From contig NZ_CADCVZ010000012.1 in NCBI RefSeq assembly GCF_902806265.1, positions 1 to 56,912 on the forward strand: 56,912 nt of DNA. The letters run 5' to 3'. Under the pieces are notes generated by a model. It was given only the letters and a program-made list of their open reading frames with translations, had not been told where the DNA came from and ran no database searches. Below, one piece after another: positions 49,710 to 56,912 of the stretch. Within the stretch, counting starts at the first letter, position 1; each line of letters begins with the position of its first letter. This DNA is from an uncultured Sphingomonas sp. GTDB lineage: Bacteria > Pseudomonadota > Alphaproteobacteria > Sphingomonadales > Sphingomonadaceae. The position numbers were made by a program, and so were the translations under genes.

Positions 49710-51599
49710 ATGAAATTGGCAGCTTCCGTATCCTTTTTTGCACTGGCGCTTGCCGGCTGCGCGACCACCACTGCGACCGACACGACCGCGCCTGCGTCGG
49801 CTGCGCTGACGCAGAACGACACGCCCGGCACCAGCGACGCTCCGCCGGCCGGTGACTATCCTGGCACCCCGGAAGGCGCCCGGCAGTTCATCGCGGCGGT
49901 CGAGAAGGACCTGTTCGACCTCAGCGTGATCGGCGGCCGCGCCGCCTGGGTGAACGCCACCTATATCACCGACGATACTGACGCCCTGGCGGCGTATTTC
50001 GGCACGATCGGGACGGAGAAGGGCGTCCGCTACGCCAAGGACGCGGCGCGCTATGCGCAGGTGCAGGGCCTCGACCCCGACACCGCGCGCAAGCTCAACA
50101 TCTTGCGCGGCGCGCTGGTGCTGGCGGCACCGACCACGCCCGGCGCGGCGGCGGAGCTCAACACCATCACCACCAAGCTGCAGTCCACCTACGGCAAGGG
50201 CCGGGCGGCGCTGAACGGCAAGCAGATTACCGGCGACGACGCCGAAGAGGCGATGGGCACGCTGCGCGACCCGCGCAAGACGCAGGAGGTCTGGACCAGC
50301 TGGCACAGCAACGTCGGGCGGCCGATGCGAGGCGACTACGCCCGCATGGTGGAGATCGCCAACGCCGGCGCCAAGGAGCTCGGCTACCCGGACGCGGGTG
50401 CCATGTGGCGGTCGAACTACGACATGAGTCCGCAGGAGTTCTCGGCCATGTACGACCGCTTGTGGGCGGAGGTGAAGCCGCTCTACGACCAGTTGCATTG
50501 CTATACGCGAACCAAGCTCAACGCGAAGTACGGCGACGCCATCCAGCCCGAGACCGGGCCGATCCGCGCCGACCTGCTCGGCAACATGTGGGCCCAGGAA
50601 TGGGGCAACATCTACGACGTGGTCGCGCCGGAGGGTGCGGGCGACGTCGGCTATGACGTGACCGAGCTGCTCAAGGCCAAGAAGAAGACGCCGACCGACA
50701 TGGTCCGTATCGGCGAGGGCTTCTACACCTCGCTCGGCCTCCAGCCGCTACCCGCTAGCTTCTACCAGCGCTCGCAGATCGTCCGTCCGGAAGGCCGCGA
50801 GGTCGTGTGCCATGCGTCCGCTTGGGACCTCGACAACAAGGACGACCTGCGCATCAAGATGTGCACCAAGGTCAACGGCGACGACTTCGTCACCATCCAC
50901 CATGAGCTTGGGCACAACTACTACCAGCGCGCGTACAACCAGCAGCCATACCTGTACCTCAACGGCGCCAACGACGGTTTTCACGAGGCGATCGGGGACT
51001 TTATCGCCCTGTCGGTGACGCCCGAGTACCTCGTCCAGATCGGCCTGCTCGATCGGTCAAAGGTGCCGGATGCCAGCAAGGACACGGGCCTGCTGCTCAG
51101 GCAGGCCATGGACAAGGTGGCGTTCCTGCCGTTCGGCCTGCTGGTCGACAAGTGGCGCTGGGGTGTGTTCGACGGCTCGATCTCACCGATGCAGTACAAT
51201 TCCGGCTGGAACCAGCTGCGCCAGCAGTATCAGGGCATCACGCCGCCCGTGCAGCGCAGCGAGAGCGACTTCGACCCGGGCGCCAAGTACCACATCCCGG
51301 GCAACACGCCCTACGCCCGCTACTTCCTGGCGCGCATCCTGCAGTTCCAGTTCTACAAGGCCGCCTGCGACATGGCCGGCTGGAAGGGCCCACTGCATCG
51401 CTGCTCCTTTTACGGCAACAAGGAGGTCGGGCAGCGCCTGAACGCGATGCTGGAGCTGGGCGCAAGCAAGCCCTGGCCGGAAGCGTTGCAGGCGTTCACC
51501 GGCACCCGCGAGATGTCGGGCAAGCCGATGCTCGAATATTTCGCGCCGCTGCAGGTGTGGCTGCAGGAGCAGAACCGGGGCAAGACTTGTGGGTGGTAG
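49710..51599 (+). CDS. M2-family (ACE-like) peptidyl-dipeptidase, lipoprotein
   Basis: This zinc metallopeptidase of the angiotensin-converting-enzyme family removes C-terminal dipeptides from peptides in the periplasm. The 629-aa protein has a lipoprotein signal (ALALAGCATTT, lipobox cysteine near residue 17) and a disordered Thr/Ala linker. The zinc site is HELGH (His398, Glu399, His402) in IHHELGHNYYQ, with the third ligand Glu426 in GFHEAIGDF. The NTPYARYFLARILQFQFY region is also conserved in ACE. It has its own upstream spacer of 61 nt after the hydrolase, and a long hairpin follows it. Confidence 0.92.
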   Translation: MKLAASVSFFALALAGCATTTATDTTAPASAALTQNDTPGTSDAPPAGDYPGTPEGARQFIAAVEKDLFDLSVIGGRAAWVNATYITDDTDALAAYFGTIGTEKGVRYAKDAARYAQVQGLDPDTARKLNILRGALVLAAPTTPGAAAELNTITTKLQSTYGKGRAALNGKQITGDDAEEAMGTLRDPRKTQEVWTSWHSNVGRPMRGDYARMVEIANAGAKELGYPDAGAMWRSNYDMSPQEFSAMYDRLWAEVKPLYDQLHCYTRTKLNAKYGDAIQPETGPIRADLLGNMWAQEWGNIYDVVAPEGAGDVGYDVTELLKAKKKTPTDMVRIGEGFYTSLGLQPLPASFYQRSQIVRPEGREVVCHASAWDLDNKDDLRIKMCTKVNGDDFVTIHHELGHNYYQRAYNQQPYLYLNGANDGFHEAIGDFIALSVTPEYLVQIGLLDRSKVPDASKDTGLLLRQAMDKVAFLPFGLLVDKWRWGVFDGSISPMQYNSGWNQLRQQYQGITPPVQRSESDFDPGAKYHIPGNTPYARYFLARILQFQFYKAACDMAGWKGPLHRCSFYGNKEVGQRLNAMLELGASKPWPEALQAFTGTREMSGKPMLEYFAPLQVWLQEQNRGKTCGW

Positions 51600-51613
51600 C
51601 CTGAAGCGCCGAC

Positions 51614-51650
51614 GCTAAGCAGGCCTTCGCGGAGCGAAGGTCAGCTTAGC
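51614..51650 (+). terminator. Long hairpin after the M2 peptidase gene
   Basis: GCTAAGC and GCTTAGC pair outside, CCTTCGC and GCGAAGG pair inside, with 3-nt bulges between. It begins 15 nt after the stop codon. No U-tract follows (CGAGAG), so it may be a processing or stability hairpin rather than a terminator. Confidence 0.45.
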
Positions 51651-51783
51651 CGAGAGACGCGCAAGGCCGGCCGGCCTGCGGCGCAGCCGACAGGACCGAC
51701 GTTAGTGGACTTGCTCCCATGACTGCCCGCGTGGAGGCTGATCGAAACTGGCCTCACCCCGCATGCGCTTACGCGCGAGTCGA

Positions 51784-51806
51784 CCCTCTCTCGCGGGGAG
51801 AGAGTG
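51784..51806 (-). terminator. Hairpin after the SDR gene
   Basis: CTCTCTC and GAGAGAG pair around a 5-nt loop just beyond the SDR stop at 51810 on the minus strand. It resembles the CCCTCTC..GAGAGGG repeats common in this group. No U-tract follows. Confidence 0.35.
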
Positions 51807-51809
51807 TGC

Positions 51810-52889
51810 CTACTCCGCCGCCAGCCGCGCCGCCTTCAACCGCCGCTCCGCATCCCGCGTCCCGACATCACGGCGACCGCGCTGGCCGAGCGCCCAGGCC
51901 GCGCCGCCAATCGCTGCCGCCACCCCGCTGACGATGGCCGTTGCCGCAACCGGGTGCATTTGCGCTTCCAAGTAAAGCGACGTCTGGCGGGTGAAAGGCT
52001 GCTGGTTGCTTTCCGTGCGGCCGTCGGCGCGGGGTTCGAACAGATTGTCGTTGGTCCCGGGCGTGGGCGGCACGGTGGTGGTCTGCGCCACCTCGTCGCC
52101 GAGCAGCTCCATGCCGAGATCGCTCAGCCGCGACAGGGCAGGGGCGACGGAGGTCAGCATGACGCCGCCGCCGCCGACTACCAGCTCGCGCCGGCGATGC
52201 GCCGCGGCGAAGCAGATCGCCTTGGCGACCAGCTCCACGTCGTAGAGCGGCTGCGGCAGGCGAGCGGGCTTGTTCATCTTGTTCCGGGCGTGCTCGGGAT
52301 AGGGCGTGTCGATGCCGGCCGGCTTGATCAGCGTCACCGCCATGGGCGAGCCTTCGTCCTCCACCTCCATCCTGAGCGCGTCGGTGAACTGCATCACCGC
52401 GGCCTTCATCGCGCAATAGGGTCCCTGGAGCGGGATGGCGCGATTGGACAGGACGGAGCCGACGTTGATCAGCGCCCCGCCGCGCTCCTTCATGTGGCGC
52501 ACCGCGGCCATGCTGCCCTGCACCAGCCCGAAGTAGCCCACGTCGAACACGCGGCGGTGTTCCTGCAGCGTGACCTCCTCCAGCCGGGCATAAAGCGCGA
52601 CCGCGGCGTCGTTGACCCAGCTGTCGATGGATCCGAACTCTTCCAGCGCCTTAGCGGCGAGCTGGTCGGCCGCGCCTTCGTCGGCGACGTCTACCGCCAA
52701 CGCGGTGGCCTGGCCGCCCTTGTTGCGGATCGCTACAACCGCTTCGTCAAGCGCTTCGCTGTTCCGGGCGGCGAGCACTACCCTGGCGCCCTCTGCAGCG
52801 GCGCGGCGCGCGGTCGCGAGGCCGATCCCGCTGGAGGCACCGGTGATCACCATCACCTGCTCGGACAAGGGCTTCAGCGGCTCGGCCAT
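51810..52889 (-). CDS. SDR-family oxidoreductase with C-terminal membrane tail
   Basis: A 359-aa protein. Residues 1-250 are a classical SDR: VMVITGASSGIGLATAR (TGxxxGIG at 16-23), a WVNDAAVALYAR strand-4 block where the usual NNAG reads VNDA, INVGSVLSN (catalytic Ser) and YCAMKAAVM (Tyr-x3-Lys). A ~100-residue extension follows, ending in a hydrophobic helix (VAATAIVSGVAAAIGGAAWAL) and a basic tail. This extended form is widespread in sphingomonads and rhizobia; the substrate is unknown. It lies downstream of the Ser/Gly-rich gene, which has a hairpin between. Confidence 0.85.
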   Translation of the reverse strand: MAEPLKPLSEQVMVITGASSGIGLATARRAAAEGARVVLAARNSEALDEAVVAIRNKGGQATALAVDVADEGAADQLAAKALEEFGSIDSWVNDAAVALYARLEEVTLQEHRRVFDVGYFGLVQGSMAAVRHMKERGGALINVGSVLSNRAIPLQGPYCAMKAAVMQFTDALRMEVEDEGSPMAVTLIKPAGIDTPYPEHARNKMNKPARLPQPLYDVELVAKAICFAAAHRRRELVVGGGGVMLTSVAPALSRLSDLGMELLGDEVAQTTTVPPTPGTNDNLFEPRADGRTESNQQPFTRQTSLYLEAQMHPVAATAIVSGVAAAIGGAAWALGQRGRRDVGTRDAERRLKAARLAAE

Positions 52890-52912
52890 TCTTCTCTCCT
52901 GCTACTTACGAA

Positions 52913-52934
52913 GAGGGGCGCCGAAGCGCCCCTC
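52913..52934 (-). terminator. Terminator after the Ser/Gly-rich gene
   Basis: GAGGGGCGC-TTCG-GCGCCCCTC on the minus strand is a perfect 9-bp stem with a stable UUCG tetraloop, 24 nt after the stop at 52959, followed by TTCGTAAG (a weak U-tract). Confidence 0.7.
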
Positions 52935-52958
52935 CCTTACCAACGCTCCCCGGCTCGC

Positions 52959-53699
52959 TTACGCGCCGTAGGAAATCGCGCCGGTCTTGGTCTGGTCCTT
53001 GCTGGTCTCGTCCAGCCCGGTATTGCCCTTGGCCGACGAGGTCTGGCTGCCCGTGTCGCTGGACTTGGCCGACTTGCTCGAGCTGCCTTTGCTGGTGCTC
53101 GAACTACCGGAAGTGCCGCTGCTGCCGCCGCCGATGCTGCCGCCGCCACCGAGGCTGCTGCTGCCAGCGCCACCGCCGATGCTGCTTCCGGTGCTGCTGC
53201 TGTTGCTGCCACCGCCCATGCCGGTCGGAGTGCCGCCGGTCGAGGCCGAGCTGGTGCCGCTCGCCGGTTGGGTCGAACCCGCGCTGCTGCCCGAGCCGCC
53301 GGTGCTCGCGCCGCCGATGCCGCCGGACGATGGCGAAGTGCCGCCGGTCCCAGTCGCGCCCGTTCCGGCGGCCGCGCTGGGCGTGGTGCCGGCGGTCTCG
53401 AGCAAGGAGTCCTGGCTGGTCGAACCCTGGCTGCTCGAACCGAAGTCCGTTGAGCCCTGGCTGCTGCTGTCGTTCTGCTGACCCCACTTCATCAGCGATC
53501 CCGAGCTGCCGCTGCTGCTGCTGCTGCTGCTGCGGCGCGACCAGAGAAAGGCGCCGGCCGCGGCAGCTGCGGTCGCCAGGGCGGCGGCTGCAATGGGCCG
53601 CGAGCGGGCGGATTCGCGGAGCTTCAGCCCGCTATAGGAATTCCGCTGTTGGCTGTTGGTCTGGTTGCGATCCTGGTTGCGATCTTCGTACCTGGCCAC
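52959..53699 (-). CDS. Ser/Gly/Thr-rich low-complexity membrane-anchored protein
   Basis: A 246-aa protein. A hydrophilic N-terminus (MARYEDRNQDRNQTNSQQRN) is followed by one membrane helix (about 36-54, AAALATAAAAAGAFLWSRR). About 190 residues that are mostly Ser, Gly, Thr and Ala then follow, surely disordered. The GTG at 53699 has GAGGAG 6 nt upstream and is preferred over 53753. The cell-envelope topology suggests a disordered domain outside or inside the membrane; function is unknown. The antisense strand is open over much of it because of the codon pattern, but that is a shadow. Confidence 0.65.
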   Translation of the reverse strand: MARYEDRNQDRNQTNSQQRNSYSGLKLRESARSRPIAAAALATAAAAAGAFLWSRRSSSSSSSGSSGSLMKWGQQNDSSSQGSTDFGSSSQGSTSQDSLLETAGTTPSAAAGTGATGTGGTSPSSGGIGGASTGGSGSSAGSTQPASGTSSASTGGTPTGMGGGSNSSSTGSSIGGGAGSSSLGGGGSIGGGSSGTSGSSSTSKGSSSKSAKSSDTGSQTSSAKGNTGLDETSKDQTKTGAISYGA

Positions 53700-53803
53700 G
53701 TCATTCTCCTCATTGATCGAAATGTGCGCGGCCAACGCGCGAGCCGCCGGCAATGTTGCGCCGCTTGTCGCCAGAGGGAGGCGGCGCAGCGACCGGTCGC
53801 TGG

Positions 53804-54283
53804 CTAGAGCTGCCCCAGCAAGGTGTCTGCGCCCGAGACCTGGTATTCACCCGGCGCCTCCACGTTGAGCTGCTCCACGACCCCATCGTTGACGATCATG
53901 GAATAGCGCTGCGATCGCTTGCCCATGCCGAACTTGGAACCATCCATCGTGAGGCCGATCGCTTCGGCGAACTGGCCGTTGCCGTCGGCCAGCATGGTGA
54001 TGCTCTCGCTGCCTTGGTCGCGGTTCCAGGCGCTCATAACGAAGGCGTCGTTGACGCTCGTGCAGGCGATCTCCTGGACGCCCTTCCCTTTGAGCTCCTC
54101 GCCCTTCTCGACGAACGAAGGCAGGTGCTTGGCGGAGCAGGTCGGCGTGTACGCTCCCGGCACCGCGAACAGGGCGACCTTCCGGCCGCCGAAAAAGTCG
54201 GTAGTGGTGGTCGGCCGCGGCCCTTCGCCGGTGGCGATGGTCAGCGGAAGGTCGGGCAGGCGTTCGCCAACCTGGATGCTCAT
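53804..54283 (-). CDS. Peroxiredoxin (Prx5-like, thiol-specific)
   Basis: A 159-aa atypical 2-Cys peroxiredoxin of the Prx5/AhpE-like group that reduces hydrogen peroxide and alkyl peroxides with thiols. The peroxidatic Cys49 is in VPGAYTPTCSAKHLP. Cys74 in IACTSVNDAFVM is a conserved second cysteine. The arginine of the active site lies in KRSQRYSMIV. The ATG at 54283 has AGGAG 8 nt upstream; the longer frame to 54526 runs antisense to yqgE. It is divergent from yqgE, with ~100 nt between. Confidence 0.94.
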   Translation of the reverse strand: MSIQVGERLPDLPLTIATGEGPRPTTTTDFFGGRKVALFAVPGAYTPTCSAKHLPSFVEKGEELKGKGVQEIACTSVNDAFVMSAWNRDQGSESITMLADGNGQFAEAIGLTMDGSKFGMGKRSQRYSMIVNDGVVEQLNVEAPGEYQVSGADTLLGQL

Positions 54284-54386
54284 GCTTGATCTCCTATCTG
54301 CGTGCTGCCCGGCCATAGTTGCCGGCCCGAAGCACGACAAGGCAGGCGGCGATGGCGGGGGCTTGCCCGAAGCGTCCCAGTTTCGC

Positions 54387-54971
54387 ATGACGGGAAGGAT
54401 GGACCAGCCGCCATATCTGTCTGGCCAGATGCTGCTGGCGATGCCCGGCATGGCCGATCCGCGCTTCGAGCGGGCGGTGGTCGCCATCTGCGTCCATGAC
54501 GAGAACGGCGCGGTTGGGATCGGCATCAGTCACAAGCGCTCGGGGCTGCGGTTGCGCGGGCTGCTCAAGCAGCTCGACCTCAATCCGGGGCAAGCGCCCG
54601 ACTGCGCGATCCACCATGGTGGCCCGGTGGAGCCCGGCCGGGGCTTCGTGCTCCACTCCAATGATTGGGGCGGCGAGGACTCGATGGAGGTGGTCGGGCC
54701 TTCGGGCAGGCTGTGGACCATGACCGGCACTATCGATGTGCTGCGCGCGATCGCCGAAGGGCGGGGCCCGTCCAAGTGGCTGGTCGCGCTCGGTTACGCC
54801 GGCTGGGGCGCCGGGCAGCTCGAGCAGGAACTGAGGGGGCATGGCTGGCTGGCGGCGGCAGGCGACCCTGCTGTCCTATGGGACACGCCCACCGACGAGC
54901 GCTGGGCGACTGCCTTCCGCGGCGAGGGGATCGACCCGCGCCTGCTCAGCAGCGAGACTGGCGTCGCTTAG
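54387..54971 (+). CDS. YqgE/AlgH family protein (DUF179)
   Basis: A 194-aa protein of the conserved YqgE/AlgH family. It shows GQMLLAMPGMADPRFERAVV, the IHHGGPVEPGRGFVLHS motif and the GYAGWGAGQLEQEL block. Its function is unproven; AlgH was linked to alginate regulation in Pseudomonas. The ATG at 54387 is chosen; a second ATG four codons on is possible. The longer frame from 53919 is antisense to the peroxiredoxin gene. It precedes ahcY by 108 nt. Confidence 0.9.
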   Translation: MTGRMDQPPYLSGQMLLAMPGMADPRFERAVVAICVHDENGAVGIGISHKRSGLRLRGLLKQLDLNPGQAPDCAIHHGGPVEPGRGFVLHSNDWGGEDSMEVVGPSGRLWTMTGTIDVLRAIAEGRGPSKWLVALGYAGWGAGQLEQELRGHGWLAAAGDPAVLWDTPTDERWATAFRGEGIDPRLLSSETGVA

Positions 54972-54981
54972 CCGCGGGCAC

Positions 54982-55001
54982 ATATAAAGCTTTCTTTATA
55001 T
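54982..55001 (+). promoter_or_regulatory. Candidate operator upstream of ahcY
   Basis: ATATAAAG-CTTT-CTTTATAT is a perfect 8-4-8 inverted repeat and an AT-rich island in G+C-rich DNA, 78 nt before the ahcY start. Its position before ahcY suggests an operator of an SAH-responsive ArsR-type regulator (SahR-like); that link is an inference. Confidence 0.55.
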
Positions 55002-55079
55002 CCCTTGTTCCGCTAGGCGCGGGCGCAACTGGCCGCCGCTCGGAGAGAGCGCGGTCCTTTTCACTTTCGGAGACCTCCC

Positions 55080-56492
55080 GTGGCTACGCAGACCCAGACG
55101 ATCGAGCGCGATTACCTCGTCAAGGACATCGCCCTGGCCGACTTCGGCCGCAAGGAAATCGAGATTGCCGAGACCGAGATGCCAGGCCTGATGGCCCTGC
55201 GCGAGGAATATGGCGCGTCCAAGCCGCTCACCGGCGCGCGCATCACCGGCTCGCTCCACATGACCATCCAGACCGCCGTGCTGATCGAAACGCTGACTGC
55301 GCTTGGTGCGGACGTGCGCTGGGCCAGCTGCAACATCTTCTCGACCCAGGACCACGCGGCCGCGGCCATCGCCGCCACGGGCGTTCCGGTGTTCGCGGTC
55401 AAGGGCGAGACGCTCGATGAATATTGGGACTACGTCGCGCGCATCTTCGACTGGGGCCGCGAGACCACCTGCAACATGATCCTCGACGACGGCGGCGACG
55501 CGACCATGTTCGCCTTGTGGGGCGCGCGGGTCGAGGCGGGCGAGCAGCTGTTCGAGCCGTCGAACGAGGAGGAGGAGATCTTCGCTGCCACCCTGCAGCG
55601 CTTCCTCAAGGAGCGTCCGGGCTACCTTACCAAGACGGTGGAGGCCACCAAGGGCGTATCGGAAGAGACCACCACCGGCGTCCACCGGCTGTACGAGCTC
55701 GCCAAGCAAGGCAAGCTCCCGTTTCCCGCGATCAACGTCAACGACAGCGTCACCAAGTCGAAGTTCGACAACCTGTACGGCTGCAAGGAATCGCTGGTCG
55801 ACGCCATCCGCCGCGGGACGGACGTGATGCTGGCCGGCAAGGTTGCGGTTGTCGCGGGCTTCGGCGATGTCGGCAAGGGCTCGGCCGCGTCGCTCCGCAA
55901 CGGCGGGGCGCGCGTGCTGGTGACCGAGGTCGACCCGATCTGCGCGCTGCAGGCGGCGATGGAAGGCTATGAGGTCGTGACGATGGAGGAGGCGGCCACC
56001 CGCGCCGACATCTTCGTCACCGCGACGGGCAACATGGACGTCATCACGCTCGACCACATGCGGGCGATGAAGAACATGGCCATCGTCTGCAACATCGGCC
56101 ACTTCGACAGCGAGATCCAGATCGGCGCGCTCAGCAACATGAAGTGGACCGAGATCAAGCCGCAGGTCGACGAGGTCCAGTTCCCCGATGGCAAGAAGAT
56201 CATCGTGCTGTCCAAGGGCCGGCTGGTGAACCTGGGCAACGCCACCGGCCACCCGAGCTTCGTGATGAGCAGCAGCTTCACCAACCAGGTGCTGGCGCAG
56301 ATCGAGCTATGGAGCGGAGCGGACCGGTACGGGAACGACGTCTACGTCCTGCCCAAGCACCTCGACGAAAAGGTCGCCGCGCTGCACCTCGACAAGCTCG
56401 GCGTGAAACTGACGACGCTCAGCGACAAGCAGGCCGCCTACATCGGGGTCAAGCCGCAGGGCCCGTTCAAGCCCGAGCATTATCGGTACTGA
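55080..56492 (+). CDS. ahcY: S-adenosylhomocysteine hydrolase
   Basis: AhcY splits S-adenosylhomocysteine into adenosine and homocysteine, relieving inhibition of methyltransferases. The 470-aa tetrameric enzyme shows [20 protein letters not shown], the substrate-site [15 protein letters not shown] block and the NAD loop [13 protein letters not shown]. The C-terminus is the typical PFKPEHYRY. The start is GTG 55080 ([16 protein letters not shown]), with GGAG 7-8 nt upstream. It is preceded by the palindromic operator at 54982 and followed by a convergent hydroxylase gene. Confidence 0.98.
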   Translation: MATQTQTIERDYLVKDIALADFGRKEIEIAETEMPGLMALREEYGASKPLTGARITGSLHMTIQTAVLIETLTALGADVRWASCNIFSTQDHAAAAIAATGVPVFAVKGETLDEYWDYVARIFDWGRETTCNMILDDGGDATMFALWGARVEAGEQLFEPSNEEEEIFAATLQRFLKERPGYLTKTVEATKGVSEETTTGVHRLYELAKQGKLPFPAINVNDSVTKSKFDNLYGCKESLVDAIRRGTDVMLAGKVAVVAGFGDVGKGSAASLRNGGARVLVTEVDPICALQAAMEGYEVVTMEEAATRADIFVTATGNMDVITLDHMRAMKNMAIVCNIGHFDSEIQIGALSNMKWTEIKPQVDEVQFPDGKKIIVLSKGRLVNLGNATGHPSFVMSSSFTNQVLAQIELWSGADRYGNDVYVLPKHLDEKVAALHLDKLGVKLTTLSDKQAAYIGVKPQGPFKPEHYRY

Positions 56493-56496
56493 GCGA

Positions 56497-56517
56497 GGGC
56501 ACTGGGCCAAGGTGCCC
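56497..56517. terminator. Weak hairpin after ahcY
   Basis: GGGCAC and GTGCCC pair around a 9-nt loop 5 nt after the ahcY stop, with no U-tract. It lies between convergent ahcY and the hydroxylase gene and may serve both. Confidence 0.3.
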
Positions 56518-56529
56518 GGTCGGTCCTGC

Positions 56530-56912
56530 TTACAAGGGACGGCCGGGCGGTCCGCTGAGATCCAGTGGGCTCATTCGGATCCACTTGGACAGGAGCATCT
56601 TGCGACCGCTAGTGACCGGCTGCCCAGCGTGACGGGCGAGCGGGTGAGGGGCTCCCTCGGCAGTGACGTTGCGGAACAGTAGACCTTCACCCCGGCTGCC
56701 CCGGACCATCAGATGGAGGTCGGGGAAGACCGTTGCGCCGCCGTCATAGTCATCGTTGAGGTAGACCAGGAAGGTGACGACCCGTTGGTTCACGTCGCCT
56801 GTCAACGCGTCGCTGTGCAGCTTGTACTGCTGGCCAGGCGCATAGCTGAGCACCTGCATGGGCTCGCCCTGCTCGTAGGTGGTGCCGGTTGCGGCCGCGA
56901 TCCGCCGGTTGA
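56530..56912 (-). CDS. Prolyl 4-hydroxylase-like 2-oxoglutarate/Fe(II) oxygenase, 5' end off the window
   Basis: The C-terminal part (about 127 codons) of a P4Hc-type oxygenase. The frame is open to the window edge beyond ATG 56859 (upstream residues read RRIAAATGTTYEQGEP), so the true start is outside. Iron ligands are His and Asp in YKLHSDALTGD and the distal His in ARHAGQPVTSGRK, where the Lys binds 2-oxoglutarate. FLVYLNDDYDGGATVFPD is the characteristic core strand. Likely substrates are peptidyl proline or another small target; not determinable here. It ends 37 nt after ahcY, convergent. Confidence 0.85.
   Translation of the reverse strand, partial: NRRIAAATGTTYEQGEPMQVLSYAPGQQYKLHSDALTGDVNQRVVTFLVYLNDDYDGGATVFPDLHLMVRGSRGEGLLFRNVTAEGAPHPLARHAGQPVTSGRKMLLSKWIRMSPLDLSGPPGRPL

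Noticed and set aside
51804-53453. 549-codon plus-strand reading frame over the SDR and Ser/Gly-rich genes
   Set aside because: It spans two real minus-strand genes and their terminator and has no recognisable domain; high G+C leaves antisense frames open.
55002-55079. Possible SAH riboswitch in the ahcY leader
   Set aside because: GGCGCGGGCGCAAC and CCGCTCGGAGAG are faintly reminiscent of the SAH riboswitch core, but the conserved CAGGCUCGG segment and the pairing scheme are not present.

Overview
The window is a high-G+C chromosomal segment, almost certainly from an alphaproteobacterium of the order Sphingomonadales (Sphingomonas/Sphingomicrobium-like). Evidence is a C4-type 5-aminolevulinate synthase (hemA), blocks such as secB–timA–mltA–smr and dut–coaBC / ubiB–ubiE | mutM–rpsT–dnaA, many ATGA-type overlaps with GTG/TTG starts, and sphingomonad-like palindromic intergenic repeats. 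Most genes are core housekeeping. I see no prophage, insertion sequence, CRISPR array or defence system.

Layout. 1-410: a lower-G+C left edge with a partial small ORF and tRNA-Lys(TTT). 418-5.1 kb: folK, a family-5 uracil-DNA glycosylase, an alpha/beta hydrolase, and the agmatine-to-putrescine pair aguA-aguB. 5.2-9.7 kb: rpsD, chorismate mutase and the tightly overlapped operon rpiB-glyA-nrdR-trmJ. 9.8-15.5 kb: a ComP-like membrane sensor without a kinase, hemA, murI, plsY and a degraded dprA. 15.5-20.7 kb: topA, a ThiF/MoeB-family gene, an atypical low-G+C dut, and coaBC carrying an in-frame palindromic repeat. 20.7-23 kb: three very small hydrophilic genes, yghU and a Gly/Tyr-rich lipoprotein. 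23-28.3 kb: ubiE-ubiB, mutM, rpsT, dnaA. 28.4-34.3 kb: hydrolase, SDR, DCC protein, DUF4136 lipoprotein, murJ-trpS, secB. 34.5-41.3 kb: timA-mltA-smr, a GGDEF/EAL protein, dapE, cupin, lipoprotein, GST. 41.4-45 kb: the rpmH-rnpA-yidD-yidC-yihA block. 45-49.7 kb: frameshifted comM, frameshifted DUF805 gene, tRNA-Leu(CAA), asd, GFA protein, hydrolase. 49.7-56.9 kb: M2 peptidase, SDR, Ser/Gly-rich membrane protein, peroxiredoxin, yqgE, ahcY with a putative operator, and a partial prolyl-4-hydroxylase-like gene.

Most notable observations. (1) Two genes acting on incoming DNA in natural transformation are both broken: dprA by two in-frame amber codons plus a frameshift, comM by a one-base deletion. 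(2) rnpA has no canonical start where its conserved N-terminus begins. Its reading frame stays open through the whole of rpmH to an ATG 7 nt before the rpmH ATG, recalling the Thermus rnpA/rpmH arrangement. (3) A textbook terminator lies in the rpmH leader between a candidate promoter and the start codons, suggesting attenuation. (4) A palindromic repeat is inserted in frame into the linker of CoaBC, and the coaBC start sits directly behind a perfect 14-bp hairpin.

Limits: everything is read by eye from one sequence. The single-base deletions could be sequence errors, and family assignments rest on recognised motifs, not searches.
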